Below are positions 45,864-57,344 of a stretch of 64,000 nt of DNA, piece by piece. Each line of letters starts with the position of its first letter. Position 1 is the stretch's first letter. A program made the position numbers and the translations under genes. A model generated the notes under the pieces. The model saw nothing but the letters and a program-made list of their open reading frames with translations, was not told where the DNA came from and searched no databases. The DNA comes from Steinernema hermaphroditum. Taxonomy: Eukaryota > Nematoda > Chromadorea > Rhabditida > Steinernematidae. The stretch covers positions 16,368,001 through 16,432,000 of the forward strand of contig CM059622.1 of NCBI GenBank assembly GCA_030435675.1, read 5' to 3'.

Positions 45864-47134
45864 ATGAACAACACGACGTTCGAATACGGTAGTGAGCTGC
45901 AAGGACGTGGCTATGCGACTCAAAGGGATCTGATCTTTGGATATATAACCACCTTGGTAATCACTCATTCTAATTTGGATAAACTAGAGTGAATTTATAG
46001 GTCAGTGTTACGGCCTTCACTGGAGCTGTGATCAACCTGTACCTCATCAAAAATCTGAAGGCATTCCATAACGCTTTTGGATTCTTCTGGGCGGTTAGGA
46101 CTCTCGGCGAACTCGGGAGCGACACCATATTTGGGATCTACACTGGACCGGTTACCATCTTGTAAGAGTGGATTAGAGAGATGAGGTTTACAGTCATGTC
46201 CTCAGGCAAACAACGAACATTCCTGCACCCCTCGGAATCTTCGCCTATCAACTCTCGTTCACGTTCACCTACATCCAGTGTGTCATGAATTTGGCCATCG
46301 CCGCGAATCGCTTCATCGCCGTTTGCTATCCTCTCCAGTACAAGTCGATCTTCAACAAGAGACTCTGCGTCGGCGTTGCCCTTTTCGTTCTCTTCCAGGC
46401 GCTCTTCGTCGTCACTTTGTACTTCAGTACGTTCACCTAGCCATCGATCCCTATCGTATCCATCTTTTCCAGTCTTCCCCTGCAACCACATCGGTTACGG
46501 CCCGAAGTACTACTCGAATGTCTTCATCAAGTGTTCCCCCGATCTGGACCGCGACTACTCGCTCGTCTCGCGCTACCTCTACAGAGTGTGCTTCACCATC
46601 GCCTGCTTCGGAACAGGAATCATTAACTCGTTCACCTTCTGCAAAATCGTCTACATACGACTTGTGAGTTGTCTTTGATCATATACCAAATTTTTACTCC
46701 CGCTTCAGGCTTCCATTACGACATACAATGACAAAGAGTTCCGAAGAGATGTTCGCCTATTTACACTGGTAAGTCGCTAATACTAATACTAAGCACCATA
46801 TAATTGCTGTTTTGTTAAGGGTGTGGTGCAAGACATCCTCATGACAATCGTCGCTCTGTCGATCATCATCTGCAACAACGAACAGGAGATCAGTGTCGTC
46901 GGCATTCTGCTCAGCTACGACGGACTCATCTTCATCTACGCCTTCAATACGTAAGTTTCGTCTTTCCATAATAATAATAACAATTCTTCCAATAGAGCTT
47001 CTATGGTGTTCTGTAACCCGGAATGTCGCCGCTTCCTATTCTCCCACAGCAAGTTGAACAGATCGACTGTCTCCACTACTCACCGGATCACAAACTCTCA
47101 ACAGGCACAAAGTCAAACGGAGCAGAAGTGTTGA
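45864..47134 (+). CDS. Srx-family chemoreceptor, gene B
   Basis: Exons 45864-45956, 46001-46161, 46206-46426, 46473-46663, 46709-46768, 46820-46950 and 46996-47134 give 331 residues. It starts MNNTTFEYGSELQGRGYATQ; the GSELQGRGY segment is invariant in all five copies. NRFIAVCYPLQYKSIF, PCNHIGYGPKYYSN, DVRLFTL then GVVQDILM, and CNPECRRFLF mark the Srx fold. Exon 6 uses a GTTAAG acceptor. The tail after helix 7 is Ser/Thr/Gln-rich and longer than in gene A. It is nearly identical to gene A in exons 2-4 and their introns but diverged in exons 5 and 7. It probably acts as a chemosensory receptor. Confidence 0.94.
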
Positions 47135-47630
47135 AAGAAGCAGTTCTAAAATGTATTTGATTCTGAATGTCATAGCACCCTAAGTGTTGCCCATGTGCAT
47201 AACCTTTTGTGTATATGTATATACCATGAGGCGAAAGGAGTAGAAGCAATATCTAGTGTTGGCAAACAAGGCTCTCAGAAGGCCTTGGAACGTCTGGCCA
47301 AGCGGGCGCAGCTAACGAGAGACAACGGGCATGCGGTAAGATTGGGCCAGAAAGCCTTGAATACATATGGAGCCGTAATTCTAAAGTCTGGCCAAGACTA
47401 CAAGGCCAAGATTAAATGAGGGTGAGTTAACGGAATGTCGAGTTAATCAGGATCTCATCCAAAGATCCAGTGATTCAGGAAGACAATCCCCCATCATTTG
47501 TACAAGAGCGCGTTCTATGACCACAAACGAACTGAATGAGAAGATGAAGTGAGATAAAGACGACGACCTTTTATCAGTTGATAAACATTCGGGCATAATT
47601 TTGACCTTTTTGATCATCAATCATTCACGA
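47135..47630. other. spacer with R1 fragment
   Basis: A partial R1 copy (about 47240-47330, GGCTCTCAGAAGGCCTTGGA then TCTGGCCAAGCGG) overlaps a 74-codon ORF, which I therefore do not call a gene. Confidence 0.45.
47571..47584. promoter_or_regulatory. paired GATA sites upstream of the aspartic protease
   Basis: TTATCAGTTGATAA contains two back-to-back GATA motifs, one per strand. Intestinal nematode genes are typically driven by ELT-2-type GATA factors binding TGATAA. The distance of about 620 bp from the ATG makes this a candidate only. Confidence 0.4.
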
Positions 47631-47950
47631 AAATAATGTCTTGGTCACTGAAATGGCGACAAACAAAATGTTACGTTGGTATGCAGTGAAGTAGAAGCCG
47701 CCGTAGGAAGACCTCCGACGACTCCGCCAAGCGAAGACACACCCGGTATTTGGACCGCAAGATCAGACCATCAGAATCGAGTCGGCTCAAAAATAATGTC
47801 TTGGTCACTGAAATGGCGACAAGCAAAATGTTACGTTGGTATGCAGTGAAGTAGAAGCCGCCGTAGGAAGACCTCCGACGACTCCGCCAAGCGAAGACAC
47901 ACCCGGTATTTGGACCGCAAGATCAGACCCATCAGAATCGAGTCGGCTCC
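47631..47950. repeat. recent 160-bp tandem duplication
   Basis: Two nearly identical copies (47631-47790 and 47791-47950), each starting AAATAATGTCTTGGTCACTG and ending GAATCGAGTCGGCTC. They differ by about one substitution (CAAACAA against CAAGCAA) and a single-base indel. It lies in the promoter region of the aspartic protease and may be polymorphic. Confidence 0.95.
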
Positions 47951-48073
47951 GGCTCGGATTACGAAATTGCAGCGAGCCTTTGGCTGTATCTTTCTCTTTT
48001 CTACGATATTTGAGTACGACTAACAAACATTTATCAAAGTACACTACTCAACAAACAGTATCTCAGATGACAA

Positions 48074-48081
48074 ACTGATAA
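48074..48081 (+). promoter_or_regulatory. ACTGATAA, intestinal GATA-factor site
   Basis: ACTGATAA matches the extended ELT-2 consensus known from C. elegans gut promoters. It lies 124-131 bp upstream of the protease ATG. A TATA-like TTTAAAA follows at 48152-48158. Together they suggest gut expression, as is usual for secreted digestive aspartic proteases. Confidence 0.6.
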
Positions 48082-48204
48082 AATCATGGTCTGAAAGTAC
48101 ATTTTCTGATCTTCGTTGACGTGGGAGTCTTCGCTTCCTGGTCCTGCTCCCTTTAAAAGGGAATCCTCGTTTCATATTAGCATCAGTTCAGCGTCCACGT
48201 CTTC

Positions 48205-49450
48205 ATGAAGATCCCCGTGCTTCTGATCCTTGTGGGCATCGTCTCCGCCGCTGTTCATCAGATGCAGCTTCGCCGCGTTCAGCACCATCGGACCAAAAAC
48301 TTGCTTGAGCTCTCCAAGACCACTCAACACGTGAACGACTTCGGCGACGTCACTTATGTCGCCAACATCACCATCGGAACACCCGGTCAGAACTTCTCCG
48401 TCTGCCTTGACACTGGAAGCGGACTGCTATGGGTTCCTGACGCCAGCTGTGGTCAGAAATATTGCGACACTGTCTGCATGACAGGTAGGCTCCACAAATA
48501 TTGTCGTCTTTATCTTTCTGTCTTATTTAGACTTTTGTAATCTTGTCTGTGAAGCGCCATGCTGTGAAGGGGAGAACACATACACCGATCCCAAATCTGC
48601 TTGCTACGGTAAACGTCAGTACAAAAGTGGCCGTTCGTCGACGTACAAGAAGATCGGATCGGAATGGGCGATACAGTATGGAACTGGATCAGCTGACGGC
48701 GTTCTTGCCCAGGATACTGTAGCGTTTGGCGATTCAGGCCTTGTCGTCCCCAACACCTTCTTTGGACAGGCCAAGCAAAATGATGCTTTCTTCAAAGGCA
48801 AGCCATTTGATGGAATCCTTGGCCTTTCGATGGAAGTGGACCCCGAAATTGGGGGTAGCACACCGTTGGTCCAGGCCATCAGCAAAGGTCTACTTGACGA
48901 GCCGGTGTTTACGGTCTACCTAGAAGGCCATGGTAATGTGAAAAACGTGGAAGGAGGAGTGTTCACCTGGGGAGGTATCGACACCCAAAACTGCGATTCC
49001 AAGATCGATTATATGCCGCTAACCTCGAAAACTAAATGGCAATTCCGGATGGATGGGCTAAGTATCGGCAACTACACCAACAGTCAAGGATGGGACGTTA
49101 AATCCGACACTGGTGCAAGCAACATCTTCGGACCCAAGGCGGAGGTGGACAAACTGGCAAAGTCGCTCAAAGCCCTCTTCACTGGGAAAGACTATTTTCT
49201 TCCCTGCACTGGTCAACCTGATCTTGTACTCACTATCGGCGGCAACAAGTACACCATCAAGCCCGAAAACTATCTCGTCGACACTGGAGCTAACATGTAC
49301 CGTGGCGTGAAGTACTGTTTTCTCGCGATCACTGGGCGACCCGAAATGACGAGCTGGGTCTTGGGACATCCGTTTATTCGTCAGTTCTGTCAGATCTATG
49401 ATATTGGAAGCAAACGTATTGGATTTGCTAAAGCACATACCAATCACTAA
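48205..49450 (+). CDS. secreted pepsin-like aspartic protease
   Basis: Two exons, 48205-48484 and 48531-49450, give 399 residues, a normal length for nematode ASP proteins. Residues 1-16 are a signal peptide and a short propeptide follows. The two catalytic aspartates are in LDTGSG (Asp69) and SDTGAS (Asp286). The flap tyrosine is Tyr143 in QYGTGSADG. Paired cysteines around 82-123 form a Cys-rich insertion (CEAPCCEGE). The C-terminus WVLGHPFIRQFCQIYD..KRIGFA is the typical closing strand. It probably digests protein in the gut lumen or lysosome; the GATA sites upstream favour intestine. It is intact, unlike the relic at 33386-33465. Confidence 0.96.
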
Positions 49451-49689
49451 TGTCACTTTGTTGTCATAAACTAATTGGTCGAAAACAGTTCTCTTTGTGT
49501 TCCCGAATCCTTGCAGTGTTCTGAGTGTAAGTGTAGATCAGATAGCAAAGAAAGGTCGACATGTCGAGCAATGACCATCAAACAGAACAGACCTCCAAGA
49601 TTAAGAGGAATGAAGATGAGAAGCTATATTTCATCGAATATTCGAGTCGATTTGAAATGCAAAGATTTTTAAGTATTCAACAACACTAG

Positions 49690-51184
49690 TTGCAAGCTCG
49701 TGGTCGTTTAGCCTCCCAACAACAATAACAAACATCATTCCCATAAAAAAACGTTAATTAGAAACGGGAGCCTTGGTTGAGGCGTACAATCTTGGGAAAT
49801 ATAAAGGAGATTTCTTTTCCCGAAATGGCAAGCACTACAACACAACTACAGTTTGTCCTTGATGCATCGTTTTTTTTCAGACAGTTTTCTCTTCTGGAAC
49901 AAAAGGCATTATAAGCTTTTTTCCGCTCATGTTTTCGTTCTCATGGTTGTTTTTGTGAAACAAGATTACATGTCTCGCAAACGGAGCTGTATTTGAGTTT
50001 CCCTGCTTTTTTCAGTTTCCCAGTTTAAGTTTCCCTAGACTGCTCATCGAGGCCAAAAGTTTGCATGAAATGCGCCCTGAAAACAAAACTGTGCATTGTC
50101 TTTGTCCGTCTCCGTTATCCCACAGCGCTCTTCCCAAACGGTCGGATATTGCACAAGAACCATATTGTCACTCCGCAGTCGTCGGTCTTTGTCTGGCTTC
50201 GGCACAGGGCATGCATCATAGTAGAACGCCGCGATCCCATCAGTATGCGCGGGCATCAAAGAGGCGAAGAGCTGATTCCGGAGACGATGGATCACAGCGA
50301 ACCCATCTTAAACTCGGGTGCCGTCGAAGTTGTGGGGCATCCTCGGCGGCTTCCTTGGGCAGCACGGGCGAAGAAACGAATCCGGGCGAACGCGTTGGCG
50401 GAGCGCAGCGGGCGAACCGGGAACCATCCGACCATCAACCACAGCTTCTTCGGCTTCTTTGGCGGCGCGGGGGCGGTGGTGACTGGCTTCTTAGCAAGAC
50501 GTTGGAACTACGGCTTCCTGGTGTTCCAGACCTTCTGAGAGCCGATCATTGTTCCAACAACGACGGCCAAAAAACTGGTCACTCCGCAAATACCCTCCAT
50601 ATCTACCCTGGGTTCTATTTACACCCTGGGTTCTTAATATATCTGCGTGATCATTGATCAGTTCATGGATAGTTCGCATGCCCGAATAATCGTACACACA
50701 TATTACAATGCAATACAAAAAAAATAAGCAAGAGGTCGAGTTCTGAATCACAAATCGATCTTTCGAAAAAGAGAAGGCGAGACATGACGTTGTTTTCTTT
50801 ACATGCCTACAGATACTTCCCTGAATCCAGCCTTCTTAATTGCATGTTTAGCTCCGCCTCGTTAGTATTAATTGTTCGGAAATGTCGGTGCGGCTTGTTA
50901 GTTACCCCGCTTGTGAGACACAAACGCCGGTCTTGTCTAACCCACGTCTAGACGAACTATTTGGATTAGGAGCGTACAGTGCTTGTTGAAAAGTTCGTCC
51001 ATTGTCCCCGGAAGTAAAAAAAGCAACTGATTCAGATAGTGCGTCTTTACTTGAAAACAAAAAAAGCTGAAAAGTTTGAACCTTTGAAGATTAAGAAGTT
51101 CTCCTTTTGTTTGTCCCCTATATAAACTGAATCTTGCATTGTTTTCGGGCAGAAAAATAACCGCGCAGCACTGCATACGATAAG
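49690..51184 (+). repeat. 5' part of Srx tandem unit C
   Basis: This noncoding block recurs before Srx D and E: AACAATAACAAACATCATTC, AAACGGGAGCCTTGGT, GCGTACAATCTTGGGAAATA, then TTTTCGTTCTCATGGTTGTT and a TGAAATGCGC block. It is interrupted by a minus-strand R1 copy (about 50280-50570). The last 300 bp (TTGTTCGGAAATGTCGG, ACTGATTCAGATAGTGCGTC, GCAGAAAAATAACCGCGCAG) is shared with the 5' flank of gene E and probably holds the promoter. Confidence 0.8.
50280..50570 (-). repeat. interspersed repeat family R1, copy in unit C
   Basis: On the minus strand it reads GGTCTGGAACACCAGGAAGC then GTTCCAACGTCTTGCTAAGA, followed by GCC-rich sequence, matching the 18.3 and 21.5 kb copies. It is GC-rich relative to its surroundings. 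Overlapping ORFs of up to 198 codons are a by-product of that composition. Confidence 0.65.
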
Positions 51185-52440
51185 ATGGACAACTCAACTT
51201 TCGTCTACGGTAGTGAGCTTCAAGGACGTGGCTATACAACCGACAGAGACCTCATCTTCGGATATGCAACTACATTGGTAACCTCTCTTTCCGAGCTGTA
51301 TCAAACCGGAGCTTTTTAGATAAGTCTTATAGCCTTCACTGGATCTCTCATCAACCTCTTTCTCATCAAGAACCTGAAGAACTTTCACAATGCTTTTGGG
51401 TTCTTCTGGGCCGTCAGGACTGTCGGCGATCTTGGAAGCACTATCGCGTCTGGGATGTACGCCGGACCCATCACTATCCTGTAAGATGCAGTCAAGTATG
51501 ACAGGCTTTATATGAGTATAGGCAACCCACTTACATCCCGCCATGGCTCGTGATCTTCGCCTATCAGTTCTCCATCACGTTCTCCTACGTCCAATGTGTG
51601 ATGAACCTGGCGATCGCGATGAATCGCTTCGTAGCCGTGTGCTTCCCGATCCGATATAAAATGATCTTCAATAAGAGTCTCTGCATCGGCGTGGCCCTCT
51701 GTGTTCTGTTCCAGGCGTTGTTTCTCGTTAGCTTGTACTTCAGTAAGTTCTCTTCATCCTGCCATCCTCAGTACGTACTTTCCAGTCTTCCCCTGCAACC
51801 ATATCGGCTACGGTCCGCGCTTCTACTCGAACGTTTTCGTCAAGTGTTCCGCGGATCTGGACCGCAACTACTCAATCATCTCGTTCTACTTTATCAAAGT
51901 GTGCTTCGCAATCGCCTGCTTCGGAACCGGAATCATCAACTCGACCACCTTCTTCAAAATCATTTACATACGCATCGTGAGCACCCCCTGTCCTTCTATT
52001 CCATTCTGATTTCTCATTTAGTCGTCGATCACAACATACAACAACAAAGACTTTAGGAGGGATGTTCGGCTGTTCACTTTGGTAGGTACCGACTACAGTA
52101 CCTACACTAAACGATTGTTTTCTTAAGGGAGTCGTGCAAGATATCCTCATGACAGTCGTCGTCCTGGCCCTCATCGTTTGTAACTATCAAAAGGATATCG
52201 GTGTGGTTGGCATTGTACTCAGCTATGATGGACTGATCTGCATCTACTTGTTCAACGCGTATGTTTCTTTTCATGGATGTTTTTAGAAAAGCCTCCGATT
52301 GTAGGGCTTCCATGATATTCTGCAACCCGGAATGCCGACGCTTCCTGTTCTCCCGCAAAAGAACGAATCCGACCACATTGTCTTCCACCAACGTACACAC
52401 GACGACGCACCTGGCCCCAACTCACACAGAACAAAACTGA
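51185..52440 (+). CDS. Srx-family chemoreceptor, gene C
   Basis: Exons 51185-51277, 51320-51480, 51522-51742, 51786-51976, 52022-52081, 52128-52258 and 52305-52440 give 330 residues. It begins MDNSTFVYGSELQGRGYTTD. Srx marks are NRFVAVCFPIRYKMIF, PCNHIGYGPRFYSN, FRRDVRLFTL then GVVQDILM, and CNPECRRFLF. Exon 6 uses a CTTAAG acceptor. Exons 1-6, introns and proximal promoter are nearly identical to gene E, but its last intron and exon are unlike E: the tail is Thr/His-rich (NVHTTTHLAPTH). Confidence 0.94.
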
Positions 52441-52789
52441 CAGAGGATGTTGCTTCGACTCACAGACTTAATTGGATTTTGTATTGAAACGGCGCATCTT
52501 CACACCCACATTAATATCGATGAGTCATCAGAGTCACAAAGCTTGCGGCACTAACAATTGCGTTCCATTTATTGTGATTGCGACCTCTAGATTCGTCTTG
52601 AATGTCACATGTTGAACATCATTGTACTGTACTGTATACTTTTTTGTGAAGATGATGTCTTTCATCATTAGAAGGACGGACTTCTCGACTGTCATATGTG
52701 CGTAACGACAGACTTCCATTCGACAAAAGGAAAGGGTGTCTTTCATTTGTGTCTCTAGCGATCGGTTGGGTCGTCCAATCGCTCTCTCG

Positions 52790-53045
52790 GTCACTCGTCT
52801 AGGAGATGTAATCCGAGCCAAAGCCTCAAGAAGTGCTCGAAGCGTCCACATGACCAAGAAGCTCCTCACCGCCGCCCGACCACCCACGCTGCCAAGCGGA
52901 AGATTCGCTTCATCTCCGATGTTGCAGGCCACACCGAAAACGGGACTTCGCATCATCCGTAGCATTCCACCACCGCGCCTCCACTGGATTTTGCTCTTCG
53001 CCCTTTTCGTCAGGCCGAAGATGCCCGGAAACTCCGATAACTGTG
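52790..53045 (+). repeat. interspersed repeat family R1, copy downstream of Srx C
   Basis: It contains CCAAGAAGCTCCTCACCGCC, CCGCCCGACCACCCACGCTG and CCACCGCGCCTCCACTGGAT, matching the distal half of the 18.2 kb copy. Long ORFs on both strands reflect GC-rich repeat sequence. Confidence 0.6.
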
Positions 53046-53739
53046 TCACAAGTCGATACTAGGATCTCTCCGTTCGATGTCCTACGCCTCAAGCAGAAGC
53101 ATCTTCTTCGTCGCTTAGAAACTCAGCCATACTGCTGAGAGCACTGACGTTCCACTCCGATATCGCCATCTGCCGAAGTTTAAAGAAGACCAGCGCTTAC
53201 TGTGCCATATTTGCTCCCTTTGTGCGCATAATGGGTCACTTTCACGGCGGAATATCGTTGATTCAAGGGATAAAACTCGAAACTGGTAAACTGGACTCAG
53301 AGCTAAAACAAAAAAAAACATCAAAAGAAAAGCATAGCAAAGGTGGATGTGCTGACGTGTCAGTGCCATTGGGTCAGTCTCATTGTTAATCAACCTATTA
53401 CACACAGAATGCCAGACACGACGCACACTTGCTTTCAATTGTTCGGCCCTAATTTCAGTACGACATGCGGCCATTATGTAGACAAACAAACATAGTAGAC
53501 GTAAGGAGGCAGCAGCTTCACTGTGACGATCGTATTCTTAATTGAGATGTTGCCACAAAGCAGCAGACATGACGATATTTTCTTTTCAATCCTTTTGTCG
53601 TGATTTGGGTGCTGTTGTTATAAATTCTTTCGAAGTGGACAGATAACATTCATTTTGTCGATTTTAGTCATGTATCTGCTGGCTCCGCGTCGGAGTAGGA
53701 CCGGCATTGTAGTAGTTTGAATGATTTCTTTATCGCATG

Positions 53740-53863
53740 CTGTGATGCGAATCGAGTCCGAAATCCAAATGAGTCCGGTCCCAGCCCGGACTCCATTCCC
53801 TTAAACCCAACGAGTCCGACTCCGAGTATCGAGTCTCGAGTTCGGACTCGTTCTGCATCACTG
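53740..53863. mobile_element. short TIR element, GAGTCCGA-rich
   Basis: Terminal arms CTGTGATGCGAATCGAGTCC and, inverted, CAGTGATGCAGAACGAGTCC match over about 24 bp with few differences. The interior repeats GAGTCCGA/CGGACTC. No clear target duplication. A hAT-like origin is suggested by the CAGTGATGC end. Confidence 0.6.
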
Positions 53864-54453
53864 ATGCAAACCTGTGCAAAAATACGGTGGGTGCATGCAA
53901 GGTGGTTCCTCGTGGCAAGACAGTCGTGCCGTCTTTGAATCATCTTGCCGTCGCAGCAGGCTCCTGGTCGTTTAGCCTCCCCAACAACAATAACAAACAT
54001 CATTCCCATAAAAAACGTTAATTAGAAACGGGAGCCTTGGTCGGAGGCGTACAATCTTGGGAAATATAACAGAGTCTCATTTCCCGAATTGGCAGGCACT
54101 ACAATCAGTGCGCATGTTTTCATATATCCTTGGTGTATGGTTTTTTCTTTTCAGACAGTTTTCCCCTCAAAAACAAAGGATATTATACCGTTTTCCGCCC
54201 ATGTTTTCGTTCTCATGGTTGTTTTTGTGAAACAAGAAGGTATGTCTCACAAACGGAGGTGTATTTCAGTTCCCACGCTGCTCCAACTTTTCCTAGACTG
54301 GGCGATAATGAATTGGTATAATAGAAGGCAGTCCAAACGTTTTAAGATGTTTCCTGCCTTGTTGTTTCACATTATATTACTAAGAATCATGTGCAATACA
54401 ATGACTCTATTAAAGCGCCGTTTTTTTAAAACCAACCTGACAGTGATCCCGAT

Positions 54454-54819
54454 CAGGGCTGTGCGAGTTTTGAGTTTTGGGGTTTTGAGGCCTTTTTTGG
54501 GTTTTGAGTTTTGAGTTTTGACTTTTTGGCAAAACTCGACCCAAAACTCGGCCTTGAAGCACTGTCCATGCTGGACGCGAGAGGCTCCTCTCCATGGCAT
54601 CACCGCCACTGGTCAATCTCCGAAGGTCGGCGACACCCGAAAATCTCCAAAAGCTACTGTTTCTAAACTCAAACGGCTTTCTGGAAGAATTTGCTCAAGG
54701 AACTTTTACTGTATTTCTGTCACAAATGGCTTTAAGTTTTGAGTTTTGGTTTTGAGGTCGTCAAAAAAGTTTTGAGTTTTCAGTTTTGACATCCGAGTTT
54801 TGAGTTTCGCACAGCCTTG
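54454..54819. mobile_element. hAT-type MITE, 366 bp
   Basis: Ends CAGGGCTGTGCGAG and, inverted, CAAGGCTGTGCGAA. A perfect 8-bp target duplication ATCCCGAT lies at 54446-54453 and 54820-54827. Subterminal regions consist of repeated GAGTTTTGA/AAAACTC heptamer-like units, a typical arrangement for transposase-binding sites. No transposase. Confidence 0.92.
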
Positions 54820-55500
54820 ATCCCGATGAGCCGTATTTTGATTGAATAAGATGGTGTAGTTGAGTTTTTGCTGGTCTTCTCGTACTGTATTCCTAGACTT
54901 GACGATAATCAGTTGATAGAATAGAGGGTGGCCCAAACAATTTCCTTTCCACTTCTTTTATACCATATTAATCATATTCATGAATTATACGTTCAGTGAC
55001 TCTGTTAAAGAGCCGTTTATATAGAACTGATCTGGCAGTGAACCCGACGAACAAAAAAACGACGATACGGTATTTACATTCACCTTTTTTGGGCATATTT
55101 CTGAGTGTTTTGATTGAATAAGATGCGCCCCTTACGGTTTGATATTTTAGAGTTTAAAGTTACCCCCGAAGGTGGGAGAAGTGCATGAAGAGGAGCGCCG
55201 AGAAAAAAACTCTGTTCTTCCGAACTCTCCCACACCGCTATTTACAAACGGTCGAAGCGTAGGGGTACATATGTGTATATTTAAGACGTCCCAGTTGTCA
55301 CTTTTTGTTTTTTGTCGGTCGGAACGTTGTCATCGTTGTTTTGCACACTGTCTCCAAAGTGTTCGTCTCTCACTGCTCATAACGAAATGGATTTGGAATA
55401 TAGGGGTCGTACTCATACCGCCATGTCGGAGTGATCGTTTGTTTCGATCTTGTTTATCGCCGTACCGTGGAATGCAAAGTTCATCATGCTTCTTCCCAGT

Positions 55501-55730
55501 CAGAGCTGTGCAGTCTCGGCTTCGATCTCGGAAGAGCACCGAGACTCTCAGCGAGACTTTGATGTTCGGTCCCACATGGATTATTGGTTTTCAATCCAGA
55601 TTTTATTTCATGAATCAAAAGCGTTACGCCTTGCATGACACCGACTGGTTCAGTATGGTAATCGGTCTCGACAAGACATTAAATTTGGTCTCGGTCTCGC
55701 TTTTTCAAAGTCTCCGTTTGCACGGCACTG
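55501..55730. mobile_element. hAT-type MITE, 230 bp
   Basis: Ends CAGAGCTGTGCAG and, inverted, CAGTGCCGTGCAAA. The target duplication is TTCCCAGT (55493-55500) and TCCCCAGT (55731-55738), seven of eight. Subterminal GTCTCGG or its complement GAGAC repeats occur at both ends. Confidence 0.75.
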
Positions 55731-55966
55731 TCCCCAGTTCGTCCCAACATTCACCTGTTTAGAATACAGACCACTTCGTACTTTCTGTCTTTTAATCGGC
55801 ACAAGGAGCAACACGAATGTCTCTTTCCCTCGTATTCACGTCCCTCGTGGATTAGCTTACTTAATAATATGTTTTCGACTTGTGTTCGCCTACGAGTCGC
55901 TATGTTTTTGGAATATTTTTAGATTCTTGTCGCCTGCCGGATGTTCCTATCACTATCGGTTTCAAG

Positions 55967-57202
55967 ATGAACGGCTCAACTTTCGTCTATGGTAGTGAGC
56001 TGCAAGGACGTGGCTACACGACTGATACAGATTTGATCTTCGGATACATAACCACATTGGTAATCACTCATTCTAAAGTGTATTAAACGCAAAATCTTAG
56101 GTCGGTTTGTCCGCGTTTATCGGCGCTCTGATAAACCTCTACCTCATCAAGAACCTGACGATGTTTCACAACTCTTTCGGGTTCTTGTGGGCGGTTAGAA
56201 CTGTCGGGGAGACTGGAAGCGATCTCACATCTGCGCTGTACACTGGGCCAGTCACTATCTTGTAAGAGTCAGTTGAGTACGATAGGCTTATGTATATGAG
56301 TACAGACAGCTCACGAACATTCCACCATGGCTAGGAATATTCTCCTATCAGTTCACCATTTCCTTTGCCTTCGTGCAGTGCGTCATGAACCTGGTCATTG
56401 CCGTGAATCGCTTCGTAGCCGTGTGCTATCCCCTCCGTTACAAGTCGATTTTCAAGAGAAATCTGTGCATCGCCACGGTCCTCCTTGCTATCTTCATAGC
56501 GCTCCTCGTCATGACGTTGCATTTCAGTACGTCCTTCGCCCCTTTTAAAATACACATGCTCTTTCTCAGTCTTCCCCTGCAACCACATCGGCTACGGTCC
56601 GCGCTTCTACTCGAACGTTTTCGTCAAGTGCGTCGCCGGTATGGAGCGCGACTACTCGTACATCTCGAGTAACTACGTCCGAGCGTGTGTTACGGTCGCC
56701 TGCTTCGGCACCGGACTCATCAACGCGACCACTTTCTGCAAAATCGTCTACATACGACTTGTGAGTCGACTCTTCTCAGCGAGACGTTAATAGAAGTTGT
56801 GATTAAGGCGTCGGTAGCAATATACAACACCAAAGAATTTAAGCGAGACGTTCGCCTGTTCACCTTGGTAATGAACAACTCCACTTGGTTATTTGAACGA
56901 CGTTTTCTTTTAGGGAGTGGTCCAAGACATCCTGATGACAATCGTAGGACTGGCCATGATCACTACGAATAACGGAAAAGAGATCGGTGCCGTCGGTATA
57001 TTGCTCAGCTACGATGGACTCATTTTCATTTACAATTTCAACTCGTTAGCTTTAAATGATCACCGAACAATAGAAGAGTATCCTATTTAGGGCTTCGATG
57101 ATATTCTTCAACCCGGAATGCCGTCGATTCCTTTTTTCTCGCAGGTCGATCACTTCAATCGTCTCTCCTGGCAACGATAATCCAGTTCCTGGTTCAAAGT
57201 GA
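55967..57202 (+). CDS. Srx-family chemoreceptor, gene D
   Basis: Exons 55967-56059, 56101-56261, 56306-56526, 56570-56760, 56808-56867, 56914-57044 and 57091-57202 give 322 residues. It begins MNGSTFVYGSELQGRGYTTD. It shows NRFVAVCYPLRYKSIF, PCNHIGYGPRFYSN, FKRDVRLFTL then GVVQDILM, and FNPECRRFLF. Exon 5 uses a GATTAAG acceptor. It is the most diverged of the plus-strand copies in helices 2, 4 and 6. Its tail ends in SPGNDNPVPGSK, which is shared with gene E but not with C. Confidence 0.93.
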
Positions 57203-57344
57203 TGCGGATAATCTTCGACACCTTTCCCTATTTATCTTTTCTTATCATTATCTGTATCAATGCGCTGTGCACTAGACCCGTCACTATTTTGGAAGAGTCA
57301 GTCACGCTGACCGAACCTACGAACTTTGTTTCGTTTAACGACGG

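Larger units (their letters stand above)
53960..55966 (+). repeat. 5' part of Srx tandem unit D
   Basis: It has the same ordered blocks as unit C: CAACAACAATAACAAACATC, AAACGGGAGCCTTGGTCGGA, GCGTACAATCTTGGGAAATA and TTTTCGTTCTCATGGTTGTT, then further blocks shared with unit E (CGATAATGAATTGGTA, AAGTGCATGAA, AAAAAACTCTGTTCT). Two hAT-type MITEs (54454-54819 and 55501-55730) are inserted. A 196-codon ORF (55172-55762) spans one of them and is not called. Confidence 0.75.

Noticed and set aside
50061..50657. 198- and 157-codon ORFs in two frames
   Set aside because: They overlie a minus-strand R1 repeat copy whose GC richness removes stop codons in several frames.
52534..53062. 171-codon minus ORF and 108-codon plus ORF
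   Set aside because: They overlap each other within the R1 copy downstream of Srx C.
55172..55762. 196-codon plus-strand ORF upstream of Srx D
   Set aside because: It spans the boundary of a hAT-type MITE and duplicated 5' noncoding sequence, has no family motif, and the equivalent region of units C and E is not open.
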